From assembly GCA_043802865.1 (NCBI GenBank), contig JAZDKQ010000032.1, positions 1 through 25,688 of the forward strand: 25,688 nucleotides of DNA, given 5' to 3'. Within the stretch, counting starts at the first letter, position 1. Each line of letters begins with the position of its first letter. The notes under the pieces are model-generated. The model was not told where the DNA came from, did not search any database, and saw nothing but the letters and a program-made list of their open reading frames with translations. The position numbers and the translations under genes were made by a program. This DNA is from JAPLXD01 sp043802865 (GTDB lineage: Bacteria > Patescibacteriota > Minisyncoccia > Moranbacterales > UBA11712). Shown here in pieces: positions 21,487-25,688 of this stretch.

Positions 21487-22935
21487 ATGCTTGATGGAAT
21501 AAAAGAGATAAAACTGAAAAAGCTCGAAAACTTGCGAAAAGCCGGTATTGATCCATATCCGGAAAAAACTGGACGAAAAATGGCGAACAAGGAAGCACTG
21601 GATAAATTCGATAATCTTCAAGAAAAAGAAATAATTTTGGCCGGGAGAGTGAAATCGCTTCGCCCAATGGGTGGATCGGCGTTTGCTCACATTGAAGACG
21701 AATCAGGAAAGATGCAGGGTTTTTTGAACCGAGATGAGATGGGAGATGGGATTTTTGATTTATTTATCAAAAGCGTTGAAATTGGTGATTTCATCAAAGT
21801 GAGCGGAAAATTATTTTCCACGAAAACGGGAGAAAAAACTCTTCGGGTGAAGAGCTGGAAAATGCTGGCCAAAGGCTTGGCTCCCGTGCCGACGGAATAT
21901 TTCGGCGTGAAAGACACGGAAGAGCTTCTGCGTCGTCGCTATCTTGATTTGATGATGAATCCCGAAACGCGCGAGCTTTTCCGCAAGAAAAATATTTTCT
22001 GGCAAACGGCGCGGGCATTTCTTTCCAAGAAGGGATTTTTGGAAGTGCAGACGCCGGTGCTGGAAAATATTCCGGGTGGAGCGGAAGCTGAACCGTTCGT
22101 CACTCATCACAAGGCGCTTGACCGCGACTATTTCATGCGAATCTCGCTTGAATTGCCGCTCAAAAGGCTTTTGGTCGGCGGATATGAAAAAGTTTTTGAG
22201 ATCGGCCGGGTTTTTCGCAATGAAGGTGTTGACCGTGAACATCTGCAAGAATATGACATGCTCGAATTCTATGTGGCCTACACAGACCTCAAAAAAGGGA
22301 TGAAACTGGTCGAAAAAATGTTCAAAGAAATTGTGGAAAAAGTTTGCTCCAATATGGAAACGGAATATGAAGGCAATAAAATAAATTGGAGAGGTAAATG
22401 GGAAACAAAAGACTATTTCAAGCTGTTCAAGCAAGAAACGGGAATTGATCTCGGCAAGGAAATTTCAGCCGAAGATCTGCAAAAAAAAGCGGACGAGCTG
22501 GGCATCAAATACGAAAAAAATTATGGCAAAGGGCGGATGATCGACACAATATACAAAAAAACCGTCCGGCCGAAACTGATCCAGCCTTGCTTTCTGGTCG
22601 GCCATCCGATCGAAGTTTCGCCGCTAGCCAAAAAAGATCCGAAAGATCCGCGAAAAGTATTGCGTATGCAGGTTCTTGTTGGTGGATCAGAACTGGGAAA
22701 TGGTTTTTCAGAACTCAATGATCCGATTGACCAACGTGCGCGGTTCGAGGAACAGTCGAAATTGCGCGCAGCGGGCGACACAGAGGCCCAGATGCTTGAC
22801 GAAGATTTCGTCGAAGCGCTCGAATATGGCATGCCCCCGGCTCTTGGCTTTGGATTCTCGGAAAGACTATTCGCATTTTTGCTGAATAAATCAGTTCGGG
22901 AAACAGTGATTTTCCCGCCAATGAAAGAGAAATAA
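21487..22935 (+). CDS. lysS: Lysyl-tRNA synthetase, class II
   Basis: Charges tRNA-Lys. The N-terminal OB-fold anticodon domain (~50-140; ILAGRVKSLRPMGGSAFAHIED) is followed by the class II core. Motif 1 surrounds FLEVQTPVLENIPGGAEAEPF, and motif 2 is GRVFRNEGVDREHLQEYDMLEFY. Motif 3 reads GFGFSERLFAFL, where classical LysRS has G-x-G-I-D-R-L, and motif 2 has HLQEYD instead of HNPEFT. Class II LysRS is still the best call because of the OB-fold order, GGAEAEPF, and the conserved VGHPIEVSPLAK. The variant suggests a divergent, lineage-specific enzyme. serS follows after 17 nt. Confidence 0.93.
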   Translation: MLDGIKEIKLKKLENLRKAGIDPYPEKTGRKMANKEALDKFDNLQEKEIILAGRVKSLRPMGGSAFAHIEDESGKMQGFLNRDEMGDGIFDLFIKSVEIGDFIKVSGKLFSTKTGEKTLRVKSWKMLAKGLAPVPTEYFGVKDTEELLRRRYLDLMMNPETRELFRKKNIFWQTARAFLSKKGFLEVQTPVLENIPGGAEAEPFVTHHKALDRDYFMRISLELPLKRLLVGGYEKVFEIGRVFRNEGVDREHLQEYDMLEFYVAYTDLKKGMKLVEKMFKEIVEKVCSNMETEYEGNKINWRGKWETKDYFKLFKQETGIDLGKEISAEDLQKKADELGIKYEKNYGKGRMIDTIYKKTVRPKLIQPCFLVGHPIEVSPLAKKDPKDPRKVLRMQVLVGGSELGNGFSELNDPIDQRARFEEQSKLRAAGDTEAQMLDEDFVEALEYGMPPALGFGFSERLFAFLLNKSVRETVIFPPMKEK

Positions 22936-22952
22936 TTTTATTTACTAACTTT

Positions 22953-24221
22953 ATGCTAGACATCAAATACATCCGAGAAAACAAGGACGCTGTGAAAAAG
23001 AATTGCAAGCTGCGCAATATTAAGGTCGGCATTGACCGTTTTTTGCGCTTGGATGATGAGCGAAAAGAGTTGATACAAAAAACAGATGAACTAAAGAATG
23101 AAAAAAATCGTCTGAATGAGGAAATGAAAACCACGGTTAATAAAGAAGAAGCAATAATAAGGGGGAAGGCAATCAAAGATCAATTGTCAGAATTGGAACC
23201 AAGGCTTGAAAAAGCTGAAAAAAAATGGAAGAAGCTTTATATTCAGATCCCCAATATGTCGCATCCTGATTCGCCGATCGGGAAAGACGACAGCGAAAAC
23301 AAGGAGATAGAAAGATATGGCGAGCCGCCGAAGTTTGATTTCGAACCGAAAGGACACGAGGAGCTGATGAAAGATCTGGATCTTATTGATTTCGAACGCG
23401 GTGCGAAAGTGGCCGGAGCAAAATTTTATTTTCTCAAAAATGAGGGAGTGCTTCTCGAGCAAGCTTTGATAAATTATGCCCTTGATATTTGTGTTCAAGA
23501 AAAATTCACGCCATTTACGACTCCCGATCTTGCCAAGGACAAGATCTTGCTCGGAGTCGGCTTCAATCCTCGCGGAGAAGAAACGCAAATATATTCCGTG
23601 GAGAATACGGACTTGAATTTGGTTGGGACAGCCGAGATCACAATGGGCGGGTATCATATGGATGAAATAATCAATGAAGAAAAGTTGCCGTTCAAATACG
23701 TTGCTTTCTCACATTGCTTCCGGACTGAAGCGGGATCATACGGCCGGCATAGTGCGGGACTGTACCGCGTGCATCAATTCTCGAAAGTGGAAATGTTTGC
23801 CCATACTTTGCCGGAAAAATCTGAAGAAATGCATACCTATTTCAAAGAAATGGAAGTGAAAATATTCAAGGGGCTGGGTGTTCCGTTCCGAGTAGTTGAT
23901 ATATGCACGGGAGATCTTGGCGGACCGGCCTATCGCAAATATGACCTTGAAGCTTGGATGACATCCAGAAATGATTGGGGTGAAGTAACATCGACATCTG
24001 ACACGACGGATTATCAGGCGCGGCGACTTAATATCAAAGTAAAACGCGCGGACGGCAAAAAAGAATATCTGCATATGCTCAATGGCACGGCAATTGCAAC
24101 TTCCCGCGCGCTGATCGCCATCATCGAAAACGGACAGCAGGCTGATGGCTCGGTCGTGATCCCGGAAGTTTTGCGAAAATATATGCCGGGGAATATGGAA
24201 GTGATTCAGGTGAAAAAATAA
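22953..24221 (+). CDS. serS: Seryl-tRNA synthetase
   Basis: Charges tRNA-Ser (and selenocysteine tRNA where present). The N-terminal helical arm (~27-100; Lys/Glu-rich coiled coil) grips the long variable arm of tRNA-Ser. The class II core follows: TAEITMGGYHMDEI, motif 2 FSHCFRTEAGSYGRHSAGLYRVHQFSKVE (written here as its start FSHCFRTEAGSYG and end LYRVHQFSK), and motif 3 NGTAIATSRALIAIIENGQ. The C-terminus VIPEVLRKYMPG is typical. Length 422 is standard. It lies between lysS and the aminotransferase with 17-nt gaps on both sides. Confidence 0.97.
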   Translation: MLDIKYIRENKDAVKKNCKLRNIKVGIDRFLRLDDERKELIQKTDELKNEKNRLNEEMKTTVNKEEAIIRGKAIKDQLSELEPRLEKAEKKWKKLYIQIPNMSHPDSPIGKDDSENKEIERYGEPPKFDFEPKGHEELMKDLDLIDFERGAKVAGAKFYFLKNEGVLLEQALINYALDICVQEKFTPFTTPDLAKDKILLGVGFNPRGEETQIYSVENTDLNLVGTAEITMGGYHMDEIINEEKLPFKYVAFSHCFRTEAGSYGRHSAGLYRVHQFSKVEMFAHTLPEKSEEMHTYFKEMEVKIFKGLGVPFRVVDICTGDLGGPAYRKYDLEAWMTSRNDWGEVTSTSDTTDYQARRLNIKVKRADGKKEYLHMLNGTAIATSRALIAIIENGQQADGSVVIPEVLRKYMPGNMEVIQVKK

Positions 24222-24238
24222 TATTTTCGCTTTCTGCT

Positions 24239-25414
24239 ATGATCGATAACAAAAAGATCAATCTTTCACCGATAAAAGATATGGAGCTCCGGGCGTCTCG
24301 CATTCCCGGAGTTGTTTCGCTCGCGCAAGGCGTGCCGTCTTTTGATACGCCGGATGCCATCAAGCGGGCGGCGATCGAGGCGATCGAGAAGGGGAAAGTG
24401 GCCAAATATTCGCTCGCGCCGGGAATTCTTGAACTTCGGGAAGTCATCGCTCAAAAACTTGAACAAGAGAAAAAATTTTTCGATTTTGAAGAAGAAATCA
24501 TTGTGACAGCCGGGTCAATCGAGGCGATCACGGCGACGATGCTGACGATTCTTTCGCCGGGGGATGAAGTTCTTGTTCCTGATCCGACTTATACGTCATA
24601 CCAGCCGGCGATCAGAGTGGCGGGGGGTGTTCCGGTTTTTGTGCCTCTTGATGAAAAAAATCACTGGTCTTTCGATATTGCGGAACTGGAAAAAAGAATC
24701 ACTCCAAAAACAAAAGCGCTTCTTTTTTGCAACCCGAATAACCCGACGGGGACGATTTTCACGCGCAATCAGCTCCATGCGGTGGCTCAGCTCGCTATCA
24801 AACACGATTTTTATATCTTGAGCGACGAGGTCTATAAAGATTTTATTTTCGACTCGGAAGAAAAATTCTATTCTCTCGCTGAAATGCGTGGAATTCGGGA
24901 CAGATTGGTCTATATCTTCTCCTTCTCCAAAGCTTATGCGATGACCGGTTGGCGAATCGCGTATCTGGCGACGCATCATGATTTTGCGAAGAAAATCCTG
25001 GGTGTTCACGACGCGCTGGTCACTTGCGCGCCCGTGGTTTCGCAGTATGCGGCGCTGGCGGCACTCGAAATGGCGGACGAGGAACTCGCGAAATATCATG
25101 CAATATACAAGCAAAGGCGGGATTTGATCTGCGAGAGACTGGATAAATTGAAAAATATATTTGAATATCAGAAACCTGATAGCGCATACTTCGTTTTTCC
25201 GCGCATCAAGAAAGATATTTTGCAAAAAATAGCTCCGGGTGGCGGTTCGAAAGAATTTGCGATAGAATTGCTAGAGAAGGCCAAGGTGGCTACCGTTCCC
25301 GGCGCGGCCTTTGGTCCAAACGGAGAAAATCATATCCGGATGTGTTTTGGGCGCAGCAAAGAAGATATAAATATCGCGTTTGATAGAATGGAGAAGTATT
25401 TTGAGAAATTTTAA
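24239..25414 (+). CDS. PLP-dependent aminotransferase, class I/II (AspC-like)
   Basis: Transfers an amino group between an amino acid and a 2-oxo acid using pyridoxal phosphate. Fold-type I landmarks are all present: SLAQGVPSFDTP near the start, AGSIEAI for the phosphate loop, CNPNNPTGTIF, LSDEVYKDF, and the Schiff-base Lys231 in FSFSKAYAMTGWRIAYL. The C-terminal FGPNGENHIRMCFG holds the substrate-carboxylate Arg. Aspartate aminotransferase is the usual annotation, but substrate preference within this subfamily cannot be read. It is 17 nt after serS and 10 nt before a Mur-ligase-like gene, so a role in supplying a peptidoglycan amino acid is conceivable but unproven. Confidence 0.93.
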   Translation: MIDNKKINLSPIKDMELRASRIPGVVSLAQGVPSFDTPDAIKRAAIEAIEKGKVAKYSLAPGILELREVIAQKLEQEKKFFDFEEEIIVTAGSIEAITATMLTILSPGDEVLVPDPTYTSYQPAIRVAGGVPVFVPLDEKNHWSFDIAELEKRITPKTKALLFCNPNNPTGTIFTRNQLHAVAQLAIKHDFYILSDEVYKDFIFDSEEKFYSLAEMRGIRDRLVYIFSFSKAYAMTGWRIAYLATHHDFAKKILGVHDALVTCAPVVSQYAALAALEMADEELAKYHAIYKQRRDLICERLDKLKNIFEYQKPDSAYFVFPRIKKDILQKIAPGGGSKEFAIELLEKAKVATVPGAAFGPNGENHIRMCFGRSKEDINIAFDRMEKYFEKF

Positions 25415-25424
25415 ATATTAGACG

Positions 25425-25688
25425 ATGAAAAAATATTTTAAGTTATTTGTCCAGTTTTATTTAAAAATACTGACTAAGTTCGTTTTATGGCGGCACGAGC
25501 CTTTTGTCATTGCCGTGGCGGGAAGCACGAACAAAACTGTTGCCAAGGAATATATTCTCAAATTTCTTCGCGAAAAGTATGGTGAAAAAGAAGTGCGGGG
25601 AAATCCGCGCAGCTACAACACTGAAATAGGCTTGCCACTCGCAATTCTCTATCTCGAATCGGGGGAATCCTCCTTTTGGAAATGGTGG
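25425..25688 (+). CDS. Mur-ligase-like protein, N-terminal part only
   Basis: The 88 visible residues begin MKKYFKLFVQFYLKILTKFVLWRHEP. They then give the ATP-binding segment VIAVAGSTNKTVAKEYI and the stretch VRGNPRSYNTEIGLPLAIL. The last resembles the substrate region of MurF-type ligases, which add D-Ala-D-Ala to the UDP-MurNAc peptide. The usual N-terminal UDP-binding domain of MurF is absent, so the protein starts directly before the central ATPase domain. The P-loop reads GSTNKT, with Asn where Mur ligases have Gly (G-x-x-G-K-T/S). The frame is open to the window end; the rest lies outside. Confidence 0.75.
   Translation, partial: MKKYFKLFVQFYLKILTKFVLWRHEPFVIAVAGSTNKTVAKEYILKFLREKYGEKEVRGNPRSYNTEIGLPLAILYLESGESSFWKWW

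Overview
The window is a compact bacterial chromosome segment (coding density about 93 %) that most resembles a Candidate Phyla Radiation genome (Patescibacteria, Parcubacteria group, perhaps Moranbacteria-like). The grounds are short housekeeping proteins, a threonyl-tRNA synthetase without a TGS domain, an unusual class II LysRS motif 3, AT-rich spacers, and starts that almost never have a Shine-Dalgarno sequence. TGA is used as a stop (rseP, mrdA), so the recoded Gracilibacteria/Absconditabacteria are unlikely. The phylum placement is inference from protein character, not from a marker tree.

Layout. 1-1600: thrS on the minus strand, running off the left edge. Everything else is on the plus strand. 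1730-3691: a membrane-anchored unknown protein and the SEDS glycosyltransferase rodA. 3749-4450: rplY (bL25). 4517-7311: two secreted envelope proteins (coiled coil plus lytic transglycosylase; CAP domain). 7569-13003: murA, a first mreB, two GT4 glycosyltransferases and a DNA polymerase III delta'-like gene. 13013-13146: a palindromic intergenic repeat. 13175-15987: a seven-Asp-box lipoprotein, frr and rseP. 16004-16237: a small zinc-ribbon protein. 16421-20868: a canonical mreB-mreC-mreD-mrdA elongasome operon. 20926-25414: greA, lysS, serS and a PLP aminotransferase. 25425-25688: the N-terminus of a Mur-ligase-like protein, cut by the right edge.

Functionally, most of the window serves cell-wall elongation: MurA (precursor), a Mur ligase, RodA and PBP2 (polymerase and transpeptidase), MreB/C/D (scaffold), a lytic transglycosylase (remodelling) and glycosyltransferases for surface glycans. 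Translation genes (thrS, rplY, frr, lysS, serS) are interspersed. Several sigma70-type promoters with 17-bp spacers are readable, often directly behind intrinsic terminators.

The most unusual layer is repetitive. Seven-base-periodic repeats of different sequence lie immediately 5' of mreB1, mreC and mreD, two of them as long inverted arms. A fourth heptad array lies inside one glycosyltransferase gene, and a 36-bp perfect inverted repeat lies in frame inside the next, both at the linker between the two Rossmann domains. No CRISPR array, tRNA, rRNA, transposase or phage gene was seen, and no gene-free stretch exceeds 300 bases.
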